From Biomphalaria glabrata (Eukaryota > Mollusca > Gastropoda > Planorbidae): a stretch of 64,000 nucleotides of DNA. How positions within the stretch are numbered: the stretch's first letter is position 1; every line of letters begins with the position of its first letter. The notes beneath the pieces were generated by a model that saw only the letters and a list, made by a program, of their open reading frames with translations, was not told the DNA's origin and searched no databases. Position numbers and translations under genes: made by a program. The DNA lies in assembly GCF_947242115.1 (NCBI RefSeq), contig NC_074716.1, positions 14,548,865 through 14,612,864 on the forward strand. Direction: 5' to 3'. Positions 35,201 to 44,520 of the stretch are shown here, piece by piece.

Positions 35201-38200
35201 CATCGAACGTGCCACCGCCCAAGTCGAAGATGAGAATGTTTTTCTCTCCTTCAGGCGCCTTGTCCAAGCCGTAAGCGAGGGCTGCAGCTGTGGGCTCGTT
35301 GATGATCCTCAGAATGTTCAAACCAGCAATGGAGCCAGCATCTATCGTGGCCTGCCTTTGGGAGTCATTGAAGTAGGCAGGGACGGTAACCACTGGTAAG
35401 TAAACATATAAATTTGTGTTATAGTTTCTTGAAGCTGCATGGTCTTCAAAATGTGTTGTATATAATTGATACTGATCTATAGGCCTATTTTTAGAATAGT
35501 AGTACACTATGAGTAGATTTATACATTCGCCTTACCGTGATTTGTTAAGGCTGGAGGTGGGGGGGGGGCATGAGGGCGTGGTAAAAATGTTCCATTTTAT
35601 TTAATATATCATTCAATAATTATGAAGAACTAAATAATAGCTCTTACAGTTGTTTATAACGGAGAAATAGTATTTAAAAAAAACTTTTTTTTATGTTGCT
35701 TGTTCCTTGATATAATTGTAGGCCTACCGTCATAATTGACTATTGTAGCGTACAGAACTGGGGCGAAAACTTCGACGTTGTAACGTTGTTTGCTTTGTTA
35801 CAGCTTTGAGTCATTAATTCTGTATTCTTCCATCCCCCCCCCTTTTTTTCTACAACTAGAGGTCTTGTAAAAATACGCATTCGTACCGTTGATGTGTTTT
35901 TCAATGTGCATATTTCAATTAACTGGCTGGATTATTGTAATGTAAATGAATTTTGTGAATGTCCTTATGTATGTAAGGTTACAAACCTGCGTCGTTGACA
36001 GGCATTCCGAGGTAGGCCTCTGCCACTTGTTTCATCTTGCCCAGAATCATAGAACTAATCTCCTCAGGGGCGAATAACTTGCTTTGGTTCAGATAATTCA
36101 CAAGTATCATTGGCTTCCCTTAGCACGCAGTATTAGCATTTCAGCAAAAAATAAATTATGGACAGAGGTCAAGAGAAATAAGAATTAAATGGAAGCTAAG
36201 TGTAAGAATCAAAAAAAATATTTGGTCTTGATCTACGTTAGCTATTTGTTGTACTTTGTAGATTAAACTTGTTACGATACATATTTATAGTAATTTGAGT
36301 ATTAATCTTGGGACCAAAAGATCATACACAATTAGACAGAAAATACATGTTTAGAGACGCTAGAAGGAGTAGCAATAGAGATGCTTAGAGTAGAAGACTC
36401 GACAACCACGTTTCCCCTGCAAATAACATCTCAAAGGTTTACTAAAGCGTTATCCAGCTCTATAAAGAGCGTCTGAAAAACCAAGCAGTTATGCGGACTA
36501 GCATGTATAAGTCTTGATTGGAGAGTAACAACCTAAAGGAATATACCAGCTAATTGACGACCACTCCGTAGTAACGAGGAAAAAAGGGAACAGACTACGT
36601 TGGGTGGGTAACCTTGAAAGAATGTCAGAGAACAGAAGAGCCAAGATTATTTACCTGCAAAAACCAAAAGCCCCACTGGCAGACCACGAGTTCGGTGGCT
36701 TAATGTAGAGGCAGATTTAGAATAAACTCTCGATCTATTTAAAGTTAACTACACGATTGATTCCGAATAATACTTTATTGCTATTTCACTCAATATTATA
36801 TATAAGAATTTTTAAAATTATTTTGCTTGTTTCATTATTCCACAGCCTCGCAAGAAACTGTTTAAAGAACACTGGCACTGAGTTTGACCAAGAACTGGAG
36901 GCAATGTTCCAAGACACTTTACACAGTCACAGCCTACAGCTTGCTCATGTTTACTATTCTAAGTTTATCTGTGTATTAACAGTTTTATCAAATATACAGT
37001 CAAACAATTTAATTTGCTGTCAAAAGATACATTTAAAAAAATTATTTTGATGCAATTATCTTTCAAGTGGCACACTCACAAGAGGAGCTTCAGTCACTAA
37101 TGTCCTGCGTCTCTAAGGCTTGCAAAGAGTATGGCCTAACCATCAGCACAAAGTAAACTAATGTTATGGGACCACCTGCTACAGCACCACCATCCATCCT
37201 CATTGACGATAACAAGCTAGATGCCGTAAACGAATTCTGCTACCTCGGATCTACATTTCAAGGTGACCTGTCACTAGAAGAGGGGATCAAAAAACTCATA
37301 GGGAAGGCCGCATCAACCTTCGCTAGACTCCGACCAAGAGTTTGGAAAAACCAGAAACTCACCACAGCAACCGAAATGGAGGTCTACAAGGCATACGTTC
37401 TTAGCACGCTACTGTACGGCAGTAAGTCGTGGACAACCTACACAAAGAAAGAGAGGAAACTAAACTCATTCCACTTGCGCTGCCTTCGAAGGATATTAAA
37501 AATAACATGGAAAGAAAGAGTGTGTAATACTGAGATCCTCGCGAGAACGGGCCTTCCCAGCATCTTTACGGTTCTCAGGCAAAGCCGCCTGCGCTGGCTT
37601 GGACATATTCGCCGGATGGAGGACAATCGGATTTCAAAAATCATTCTGTACGGGCAACTTACGTCTGGTTCAAGAAAAACTGGTCGCCCCCACCTCCGTT
37701 ACGTTGATGTGATAAAAAGGGATTTAAAATCAGTAAACATTGATACTGACCATTGGGAAGACATAGCCTTAGACCACACTAGTTGGAGAGAGACGGTGAC
37801 CAAGAAAGCTATAGAAAGTGAGAAAACATGGGTCTCGATTCTTGAAGAAAAGCGTGTCACACGGCAAATGGCCGGCTCCTCTACCACCAAAGTGAAAGCC
37901 ACCCTGACATGCAATATATGTGGACGGGAGTGTCTCTCCAAAATAGGGCTCCACAGCCATATGAAAAAGTGTTCGAGATGAACCATAGTCGTTTCACGAC
38001 TGAAGGAGGCCAATGAATGAATGGATATCTTTCAAGACCCATATTAAGTAAGTTCAACCTTAAAGGTAAAAAAATCTTTTCTCTATTTTAATACACACAA
38101 CGCACAAATCTATATGTAGAGAAACAAATTAAAACTTGAAAATAAAAGATGTAGTCCTGTATATGATAAAGAAAACTCAAGAGACTAATTTCAGATTTGT

Positions 38201-39348
38201 GCTATGAGATCAAACCTTTCTTCTCCAGCACAGAAAACGGCCAAGTTTTCAAGTCATTCTGCAGCAGGCGGTTATCAAAATTCCGGCCGATGATACGTTT
38301 GGAGTCTGAGATAGTATTGGCGGGATTTCTCGACTCCTGAGATTTGGCGGCCTCGCCCACGAGCACCTCTGTGTCTGTGAAGGCCACAGAACTGGGTGTG
38401 CTTCGACATCCCTGGTGCAAAGACAAAACAAATGAGATTAATAAGGAAGCTTGCACTCAGTGCCGTAATTTAACTTAAAAAGTCCTAAGCTATTTAAGAT
38501 ACTGCAAACTTTTGAGGCCCTTAATAAGTCCTGATATTAAATAACAGTGCTAAATTTGTATTGGCTGTCCAAATTTATAGATTGTGTTTCCTGGAGGTAA
38601 ATCCGGCCCTGGGTGTACATGAGTTATGTGAGGCCATTGTGACCTGTTGATGTGACGTATAAAGTTCCCCTTGCGATCTATTGGGCAGATGATGTCAAGG
38701 TCGTCTGTTTCTTTGGACAACGGTTAACGAGCAGGGTGTGGCCAGTCATATTAGAGTTAGGCGGACTCAAAAAAAAAAAAAATCGCGAAATTCAAAATCC
38801 AGGACTCAGGTTCGGAAGCCAATCGCTTAAACACGAAGCTACCGAGACCCCTGGTGTGACGTATAGGTGGGATCTATTGACATGATACACCTGTGCGACT
38901 ATTTTCGGTGGAACATCACAGTTTGATCACAGTAATGAAGTGACCAAGTATTCACCTGGGGGTGTATAACGTATAATGGCTTTATGACGCATACAACAGT
39001 ATCAAACTCTGTGTGTGTGCGGCTATTCTGAAAGCATTAAGTGAACCTTTCCGCACCATTGAAGGCTAGATCTTGGCATGAAGTAGAGAAAACAAAGAGC
39101 AACAGTCAGAGTGTAAGAGAAAGAAGGGGACACAGAAATCCGGAGAATGTGCGAGAGAGAGAGAGAGAAGGGGGTGGAGGAGAATGTGGAGATTGCAATG
39201 GTAAATGCTGCAACCGTAATGACTCCATATTGAAATATTATGATACACACTAGAGTGTTACAGGTTCAAACAAAAAAATGGATCACATTCCAAATTAAAA
39301 TTCATTGAGTTAAAGGATAAATAGGACAAATTTTTTTTTTTTGAATAT

Positions 39349-39379
<31 letters not shown>

Positions 39380-39604
39380 TTTGCCCAAACCGTCCTAAAA
39401 GGGAGGCAAAAATCATCTGATTATTGTTATTTTTAATATATTAAAGATCATATTATTGTTTGAAGGGTTCTCTATCAATTGGGGATGTAAATCTACCTGT
39501 TCGTTTGCGATTATCTGCACCTTGTCATTCAAGAAGACAGCGACGCTGGAGCAGGTAGTCCCTAAGTCGATGCCGATGGCAGGAGACCTAGATGAGGAGA
39601 GCAT
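29024..39604 (-). CDS. HSP70-family chaperone, complete 8-exon gene, divergent C-terminus
   Basis: Coding exons (minus strand): 39604-39497, 38411-38216, 36118-35987, 35392-34650, 33800-33645, 32212-32014, 31864-31665 and 29221-29024. All introns are GT-AG and the phases agree, giving 1932 nt, 643 aa plus TAA, the usual HSP70 length. ATP-dependent folding chaperone. The nucleotide-binding domain (about 1-390) has the three family signatures: IDLGTTCS (12-19), [12 protein letters not shown] (200-211) and [13 protein letters not shown]. Lys74, Asp202 and Thr207 match catalytic positions Lys71, Asp199 and Thr204. The linker reads [13 protein letters not shown]; the beta domain keeps IPPAPRGVP. 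The lid is strongly divergent, and the end is [15 protein letters not shown] with no EEVD and no KDEL. There is no signal peptide, so it is probably cytosolic or nuclear. Classical inducible HSP70s are intronless, so this is a divergent, intron-rich member; paralogue assignment is open. Confidence 0.92.
29366..29472. repeat. Minisatellite, 21-bp unit, about 5 copies
   Basis: ATGGTTATTTTAGTATACGG-type units in the last intron of the HSP70-like gene, about 150 bp from exon 8. Confidence 0.85.
29473..30769. other. HSP70-like last intron, non-coding
   Basis: Poly-C, poly-T and pyrimidine tracts. A dispersed repeat at about 30380-30660 (GAAATTTCATGCGGATACGTG then GAGTCAGTCAGCGAGTGAG) is typical of degraded retroposon or MITE text. 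No exon recognised. Confidence 0.45.
30770..30960 (+). repeat. Dispersed repeat DR1, copy
   Basis: TAAATACCATTAATTGACTA, GTCATCGACTATGAATAATC, TTTCAACTTGATCGAGAACGG, AAGTGGGAGAAAAATG, CAGACAGACAGACAGAGACG. In the HSP70-like intron. Confidence 0.65.
31040..31230 (+). repeat. LINE (RTE-like) 3' tail remnant
   Basis: AACATTTATGCCAAGTTTTA TCAAGATTGG then GGTTTTGATTTCTATGCGGG and CATACATACATATATACATA. Parallels 5705-5885. Confidence 0.5.
31235..31470 (+). repeat. tRNA-derived SINE (family A)
   Basis: GAGTTCGAATCCCGATGAAA (B box), GAGTCCACCCGACTCTGATG, GAAGTAAAGGCGGTTAATTG, GTGCTGGCCACATGACA. The A-box end is eroded. In the intron between HSP70-like exons 7 and 8. Confidence 0.7.
31665..31864 (-). 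CDS. HSP70-like exon 7 (lid, aa 512-578)
   Basis: Acceptor ATTTTCAG. Encodes (N)[19 protein letters not shown] then [20 protein letters not shown]. This aligns with the RLSKEDIERMVQEAEKYK lid helix at low identity. Another AG 15 bases downstream (GTGTAG) would put the reading frame out of phase. Donor GAG/GTAGAA, phase 0. Confidence 0.82.
32014..32212 (-). CDS. HSP70-like exon 6 (aa 446-512)
   Basis: Encodes [58 protein letters not shown] and NISITANK. This is the rest of the beta-sandwich substrate domain, well conserved. Donor AAAA/GTTGAG, phase 1. Confidence 0.9.
32364..32535. repeat. Minisatellite, 28-bp unit, about 6 copies
   Basis: GTGGACACAGGAAAATAGTG plus GGCATTTA, with GGTACTTA variants. 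Lies in the HSP70-like intron between exons 5 and 6. Confidence 0.9.
32555..32955 (+). mobile_element. LINE 3' end with internal deletion
   Basis: First frame: [30 protein letters not shown], the C-terminal connector of a non-LTR RT. The text then jumps to [20 protein letters not shown] and a finger-like [14 protein letters not shown] in another frame, followed by (ATT)n. Parts between the two are missing. Related to 25905 and 37052. Confidence 0.7.
32990..33590. repeat. Minisatellite, 48-bp unit (about 7.5 copies) plus degenerate left flank
   Basis: 33225-33585 repeats ACCTTTATAGCCATTTGTAT, ATTCAACTGTATGGTC and AGCAGTATAT. 33000-33230 is an older, diverged stretch of TATTTACCTGTATGGT-type text. 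Because 48 is a multiple of 3, several frames on both strands stay open with a 16-residue period; none is a gene. Lies directly beside HSP70-like exon 5. Confidence 0.95.
33645..33800 (-). CDS. HSP70-like exon 5 (aa 394-445)
   Basis: Encodes the interdomain linker and start of the peptide-binding domain: [52 protein letters not shown]. The usual T(I/V)P-T-K is PLPYTT. The donor GTGAAT lies within 60 bp of the end of the 48-bp minisatellite in the next intron. Confidence 0.88.
33801..34649 (-). other. HSP70-like intron 4, non-coding
   Basis: AT-rich DNA with no exon, RNA gene or clear repeat. Confidence 0.5.
34650..35392 (-). CDS. HSP70-like exon 4 (aa 146-393)
   Basis: Largest exon. Encodes [35 protein letters not shown], the second and third HSP70 signatures, and [20 protein letters not shown]. 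The usual AYGAAVQAA is AVGAAVQAA here. GGEDFN replaces GGEDFDN, with local divergence after it. Donor AAG/GTAGTT, phase 0. Confidence 0.93.
35393..35986 (-). other. HSP70-like intron 3, non-coding
   Basis: AT-rich, with a poly-G tract (35557-35567) and poly-C (35834-35842). No exon or known repeat recognised. Confidence 0.5.
35987..36118 (-). CDS. HSP70-like exon 3 (aa 102-146)
   Basis: Encodes [20 protein letters not shown] then [24 protein letters not shown]. The segment is too short for simple ORF listing but aligns exactly with the HSP70 region before VTVPAYFND. Acceptor GCTAAG, donor GCAG/GTTTGT, phase 1. Confidence 0.88.
36560..36735 (+). mobile_element. LINE fragment, decayed
   Basis: Plus-strand reading gives [30 protein letters not shown] and [16 protein letters not shown], matching the LINE piece at 61612-61985. 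Short and carries a stop. In the intron between HSP70-like exons 2 and 3. Confidence 0.7.
37052..38035 (+). mobile_element. LINE reverse transcriptase C-terminal part with zinc finger
   Basis: Open frame 37166-37981 (271 aa) after an upstream piece ([20 protein letters not shown]) that ends at a TAA just before it (AAG TAA ACT). The protein shows the thumb/connector of a non-[58 protein letters not shown] and [17 protein letters not shown]. It ends with a finger [21 protein letters not shown] (C-x2-C-x12-H-x4-C). The catalytic FADD box is lost by 5' truncation. One stop, otherwise a well-kept copy, within the HSP70-like intron in antisense orientation. Confidence 0.85.
38216..38411 (-). CDS. 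HSP70-like exon 2 (aa 37-102)
   Basis: Encodes [35 protein letters not shown] and [13 protein letters not shown]74 in SKRIIGR is the equivalent of catalytic Lys71. Acceptor GCACCAG; donor AAAG/GTTTGA, phase 1. Confidence 0.9.
38458..38611. mobile_element. Possible small MITE
   Basis: Starts CAGTGCCGTAATTTAA and ends TAAATCCGGCCCTG, imperfect inverted repeats of the CAG...CTG type. The flanking 8-mers do not match, so the call is tentative. Confidence 0.4.
38657..38852 (-). repeat. tRNA-derived SINE (family A)
   Basis: Minus-strand text GTTAACCGTTGTCCAAAG, GACGACCTTGACATCATC, TGCCCAATAGATCGCAAGG corresponds to the body and tail of the family A copy at 9690. The tRNA-like head is degraded. 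In HSP70-like intron 1. Confidence 0.65.
38853..39496 (-). other. HSP70-like intron 1, rest
   Basis: GAGA-rich (39149-39165) and poly-A (39357-39380) tracts. The overlapping open frames at 39023-39253 are composition artefacts. Confidence 0.45.
39497..39604 (-). CDS. HSP70-like exon 1 (aa 1-36)
   Basis: Starts [20 protein letters not shown], the phosphate-1 loop of the ATPase domain. The Tyr usual after TT is Cys here. Ends IIANEQ at donor CAG/GTAGAT, phase 0. This is the only ATG in frame before the signature, so the start is well supported. Confidence 0.9.
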
Positions 39605-39776
39605 AGCCTACCACTGTAGTCTTACTGCTACATTGCTCAACAAGGAGACCTTGCGCACACCACATACAGAGCTGCTTCAATATAGATCTAGAATAGCCAG
39701 CGATGAAAGTGATATATTTGCTAGAGCAGTACACTGACATTTTCTTTCAACAATAACATTCAAAACTACACGTAAA

Positions 39777-40517
39777 TAACGAATAGAGAACTTAGTCTGT
39801 GTCCTCCTTCAGTCTTGGAGACTAGGAATCATTTCATAGAATAACCAATAGAGAACTTAGTCTGTGGCCTCCTCCTTCAGTCTTGGAGACTAGGAATCAT
39901 TTCATAGAATAACGAATAGAGAACTTAGTCTGTGGCCTCCTCCTTCAGTCTTGGAGACTAGGAATCATTTCATAGAATAACGAATAGAGAACTTAGTCTG
40001 TGGCCTCCTCCTTCAGTCTTGGAGACTAGGAATCATTTCATAGAATAACGAATAGAGAACTTAGTCTGTGGCCTCCTCCTTCAGTCTTGGAGACTAGGAA
40101 TCATTTCATAGAATAACCAATAGAGAACTTAGTCTGTGGCCTCCTCCTTCAGTCTTGGAGACTAGGAATCATTTCATAGAATAACGAATAGAGAACTTAG
40201 TCTGTGGCCTCCTCCTTCAGTCTTGGAGACTAGGAATCATTTCATAGAATAACGAATAGAGAACTTAGTCTGTGGCCTCCTCCTTCAGTCTTGGAGACTA
40301 GGAATCATTTCATAGAATAACGAATAGAGAACTTAGTCTGTGGCCTCCTCCTTCAGTCTTGGAGACTAGGAATCATTTCATAGAATAACGAATAGAGAAC
40401 TTAGTCTGTGGCCTCTTCCAGTCTTGGAGACTAGGAATCATTTCATAGAATAACCAATAGAGAACTTAGTCTGTGGCCTCCTCCTTCAGTCTTGGAGACT
40501 AGGAATCATTTCATAGA
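39777..40517. repeat. Minisatellite, 68-bp unit, about 11 near-identical copies
   Basis: Each unit: ACGAATAGAGAACTTAGTCT, GTGGCCTCCTCCTTCAGTC, TTGGAGACTAGGAATCATTT, CATAGAAT. Copies are almost identical apart from ACGAAT/ACCAAT and a few small indels, so the array is young or homogenised. It ends 173 bp upstream of the HSP70-like ATG, inside the likely promoter. Confidence 0.95.
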
Positions 40518-42804
40518 AATCAGATAAATATCTGGATGTCACATGGTTGTGTATTGTGTCACTCTTGACAGCACGCAATCAGCTGACCAGCAGGAAATGA
40601 ACTGTCCTTATTATTCATGTCATATTATGCAGATTTTTTCTAGAGAACAATTGATTTGCATAAACTAGATACAGGTCAAAAAATAGAATAATGGGGAAGG
40701 CGAATGTAAGTTCTGTGACGAATACTATATAGAAAGATAGATATACGCTACCATATAAATGTCAGTCGGTGTCAGTCAGTCGGTGTCAGTCAGTGTCAGT
40801 CGCTAGCCAACTGTCATCATTCCATGTCTTATAATGTCACTGTGTTATATTTCCACTTTTCCTTTGATGCCAGCAAGCTAGGTCCTATCATTGTGATTTA
40901 TATATATATTGCTATTACTTATTTGGTTGAAGGAGTTTAAAAGCATTAAACACAATAAAACTTTATTCAGCGCTGTGTTTCTTCAGTTTATCCTAGCAGT
41001 GAGTTGTATTAGATTTAAAGGCACCTCCAAATTCGTAGGTCATATGATTGTGTAGACTATACAAAGCTCTATCGAAAATTAAACTCTGACTCTGTGCATT
41101 AACTATAGTCGTAACGACGTTTCCTACACCCCCCCCCTCCATTCTGATGAAGTGTCCAAACATGATATAGTTTGCAATCAGCGGCGTCGCAAGCTCTACC
41201 AGAGTATAGCACTGTATGCTGTAAGCTGCTAGGGGTCACCGGCTCCTAATTTTTCTTCAGGGTTGCCTATCGAAGCCTTACACATGTTTTGGTTTAGACT
41301 AGCTGCAAGGTAGGCAGCAGTTATTAACAAATATGATAGTAATTATTAGTAGGATTGTTAAAATTAATACTATTAATACTTAATTTATATTTTTTAAAAA
41401 TATCTGTATTGTAGCGTAGCTCACATTAAATTTTCAGAAAAAAATCAACAGTCAATGAAAAAATAGCTTTATAAATTACTGTGTAGATTATAAAATTATG
41501 AAAATTTAACATAAAATAATTTATTCTATACAAAATTCAAGAGTCTGTTATAAAAAAATAGATTTAATCTATATCTATACGTTTAATGAATAGAAATTTA
41601 AAATAACTTTCCAATCACTTACCAATAATGACTTTTACCAAAGTAATTCTCGTTCACGTTCAATGTTTAAATTCACAGGTCAAGGATAACCTTAATGTAC
41701 GCTACACTATGTAAAGATCTAACACTAAAGTCAATTAATGTATATTATTCTAGCTTGATCTAGATCTACATAGACAATGGAGAAGATCTAAGTTCTAGAT
41801 CTACATCAACAATGGAGAAGATCTATAGTGTTTTACGGCACAGAACGGAATTTTCCTTTTAGTGTTTAAAATACAAAAAAAAAGTAGGTGGTTCTATCAC
41901 AAACCTAGATATATAGTATACCTAGACTCTGGAAAACGGAAACAAAGGCCTATTATATCATTATGTACGTAACACGTTTTCAAGCTGTAAGGGAAGTCGC
42001 CTTGAATCTTGAAAAATCGATCTTTTCTGTCGAAGAAAAGTAATGATCTTTAGTTTTCAAAGTTTAGAAATAGTGCGATCCCATTTAGTGGATTTTAATA
42101 AGAAAGGGTGATTAATAGGGCCTATATTCAAGCGAATCTGTGGTCACAGACATATTTATTTATGTCTATGTCTGTGGTATAAAGCCATTTCCTGTTAGTT
42201 TTCATTGAGATAATGTTTCGTTAATCCTAGATAGAAATAATTCAAGTCTGTAAAAAACAAAAAAAACAATGGCTGCTATGATTTTCATTCGAGACTAAAG
42301 GAACCATACAGTATCCGTAGGCTATATCATAGAGTATCCAGGTCAAAATGGAATAATGGCCACATTTATTGCTCAGCCGAAAGTGTGCACTTGAAAAAAA
42401 AATAACCATCATTTATTGACTTATAGGTCTACACATATATTTTAAAAATAAAACATGTTGGTTTTCCTTAGCAGAGTAACAGGGCAGGTCCCAGAAGAGA
42501 GTGGCGCTTGAGTCTTACATGTTTCTTCATGCTTGTCTACCATCAGATGGTGTACTCTAGGTCATTGAAATACTAATCGAGCGATACCAGTATGTCTGAG
42601 TACAACAACGAGTCTTCGCTCATCGACGTAGTCACTTCTGAACATAAAAGACTGATTGCATTCATTGAAATAGGCCTACATATTTGTAAAAGTCATACGT
42701 AAGATCCAAGAGGCCTACTTGATCTTTTTTTTTTTTTTTTGTAATGTTCTACGCCAACTCCAGCAAGAAAATCTGCTTTGAAATAAGTAAGTGCAAATTT
42801 AAAG
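40518..42804. other. Upstream flank of the HSP70-like gene, non-coding
   Basis: Contains GTCAGTCGGTGTCAGTCAGT-type short repeats (40761-40800), poly-C (41130-41140) and CTAGATCTACAT duplications near 41757-41826. A remnant reading CAGCGGCGTCGCAAGCTC at 41178 resembles a hAT-like terminus. No gene recognised. Confidence 0.5.
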
Positions 42805-43130
42805 AAGGTTACAAAGACAGTTTGTGTGGAAACACAAACTCAAAATCGGCCCCCCGAAGTGGTCCACCCAGGCAGGTAAAAAGGCAGGTTTCAATATTTT
42901 CAGAAAGAATATCGTAATGAAATTCTATCAAAGACAAATGACAGAGAAGAATGGAGAAAGAAGGTTGACAGATCTTGTGTGCTGCCAAAGCTGTCCAGCA
43001 GACTAAAGGATATGTGAAAGTGAATGGGAAGTTAGATGTAAATCTGGCCTAACTGATGTCTTATGATGAGTATCTAATTGATCTAAGTGTTTTGTAAAGG
43101 GTCAATCTCCTATTCAAAGCCTCAAGAAAA
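42805..43130 (+). repeat. Dispersed repeat, contiguous copy
   Basis: GAAGGTTACAAAGACAGTTT, CAGGCAGGTAAAAAGGCAGG, TTTCAATATTTTCAG, GCCTAACTGATGTC, GAGTATCTAATTGATCTAAG. The left part is the SINE family B body. The whole is the uninterrupted counterpart of 13233-13398 + 14878-15010. Confidence 0.6.
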
Positions 43131-43753
43131 AAAAACATTTCCACTAAAAATACTAACTAACACTATTTCATAACCGTTAAACGCGCAAGGAAAAAAAACA
43201 GGGTGTTCTTGTCATTATGGACTGCACACTCAGTACACTATATAGGCCTACACGTGTACGTCTATCTATAGCCAGGGTGATAAAATCAGTTGGACACACC
43301 GTCTATTTCTTTCTGGGCTGGGAGGCTGTGTAACTATTTTAGTGTAAAGAACATGCTTGACTAGCCATGCCTCGTCTGACCACTCCACATTAGACAAACA
43401 CTATTGCATAACGCGTAATGAAAAAATGCGGGGTAGTCTAGTAGTAGCATCGACAACACACGTACAGTACACTGGGCCTACACTGGGCTTTCATGTGTAT
43501 GTCTAGATGACCAGGTTGTTAAAATCAGTTGGACACAGTCTATTTACTTTATGGTCACAGAGGGTGTGGATTAAGATTTCTTTTTTTAGAGTTGGTTATA
43601 TCCTAATTAATGCATTAAGATCTATATAGGCCTAACTGTCGATTCTTAGATCTCAATAATAAGTCTTAGGACTATAAAAAGGGTGATTTTAACTAAACTT
43701 TTTTTTCTAGTTAAACAATGGCCTTAACTAATATTTTAGTTAACTTTTGCCCA
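43131..43753. other. Non-coding; short diverged duplication
   Basis: Two related blocks at about 43150-43300 and 43385-43560 share CACTATTTCATAACCGTTA/CACTATTGCATAACGCGTA, TCAGTACACTATATAGGCC-type text and AAAATCAGTTGGACAC. This is an old local duplication of roughly 230 bp. No gene. Confidence 0.5.
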
Positions 43754-44015
43754 TCACTAGATTTATCTAATTTTGTAAGAAGAATAAATCTTTTTTAGTT
43801 CCTCTTTAAGTTTCAATGCATGGATAAGGTTAATTATTATTATTTTTAAAAATATAAGTGTACGCTAAATAAATATAGGGAGATGATGTGGCTAAGGGGT
43901 AAAACACTTGGAACCAGAAGTCCCGTGTTCGAATCCTGGTGAAGACTCTAGTAGACCACTTCGGGGGCCGATTTTGAGGTTGTGTTTCCACACAAAATGT
44001 CTTTGTAACCTTGTT
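43754..44015 (+). repeat. SINE-containing dispersed repeat (family B)
   Basis: Plus-oriented counterpart of 3951-4228. ATTTATCTAATTTTGTAAGA leader, GGATAAGGTTAATTATTATT, then GTGGCTAAGGGGTAAAACAC (A-box region), GTGTTCGAATCCTGGTGAAG (B box) and TTCGGGGGCCGATTTTGAGG. Confidence 0.7.
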
Positions 44016-44208
44016 TTTTTATGCTTTTCTAGTTGACGTCTATGTAATTGGACATTAGCCTATTTTAACGGTCTCTAATACTTTATCGGTACCCTAGTAG
44101 ATATTACAACAAACTAATTTTGTATTACCAAAGAATTTTTTTTTAATAAATGCATGAAGTCGGGCAGTTTTTGTACTTATTTTTTCCCCTAAAAAAAATT
44201 ATTCATTT

Positions 44209-44281
44209 TGTTTCCGCTGGGTATCGAACCCAGGACCTTCTGCGTGTTAGGCAGATGTGATAACCACAACACTACGGAAAC
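44209..44281 (-). tRNA. tRNA-Val (anticodon AAC)
   Basis: Minus strand folds as a full cloverleaf of 73 nt. Acceptor GTTTCCG pairs with CGGAAAC; anticodon stem TCTGC/GCAGA closes loop CTAACAC with anticodon AAC; T stem CTGGG/CCCAG has loop TTCGATA. The discriminator base would be A. A box GTTGTGGTTATC and B box GGTTCGATACC are present, and a T-run lies downstream (44180-44187, read as A-run on plus). No intron. Confidence 0.92.
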
Positions 44282-44520
44282 ATACATACACTGATAAAAT
44301 AAGGTTAAATATTTAAAAATAATTCGTTCAATGTGCGTTCACTGATATCTGGCTGACATACTTATTGCTGAGCCCAGAAAAAAAAAAATACGTACGTTAA
44401 TTGGTTCCAAGTCATTGGTTCACCCATAGATTACAGCAGAGTCTAGATCTACGCTAGGGATCACCAACTACTGGTTCACACTAGGATAGAGAGGCAAGAC
44501 TAGCTTACTTAGACTTAGAC
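44282..44520. other. Non-coding spacer
   Basis: AT-rich DNA between the tRNA gene and the LINE piece. The last bases contain TTAGACTTAGACTTAGG, the 3' end text of the LINE. Confidence 0.4.

Noticed and set aside
34864-35399. Plus-strand open frames of 61 and 121 aa
   Set aside because: Antisense shadows of the long HSP70-like exon 4.
37438-38013. Minus-strand open frames of 60-104 aa
   Set aside because: Antisense shadows of the LINE at 37052-38035.
39777-40517. Heat-shock elements inside the 68-bp units (GAATCATTTCATAGAA)
   Set aside because: GAA and TTC boxes are present, but spacings are 4 and 3 bases instead of the required 2, so no canonical nGAAnnTTCnnGAAn can be claimed.
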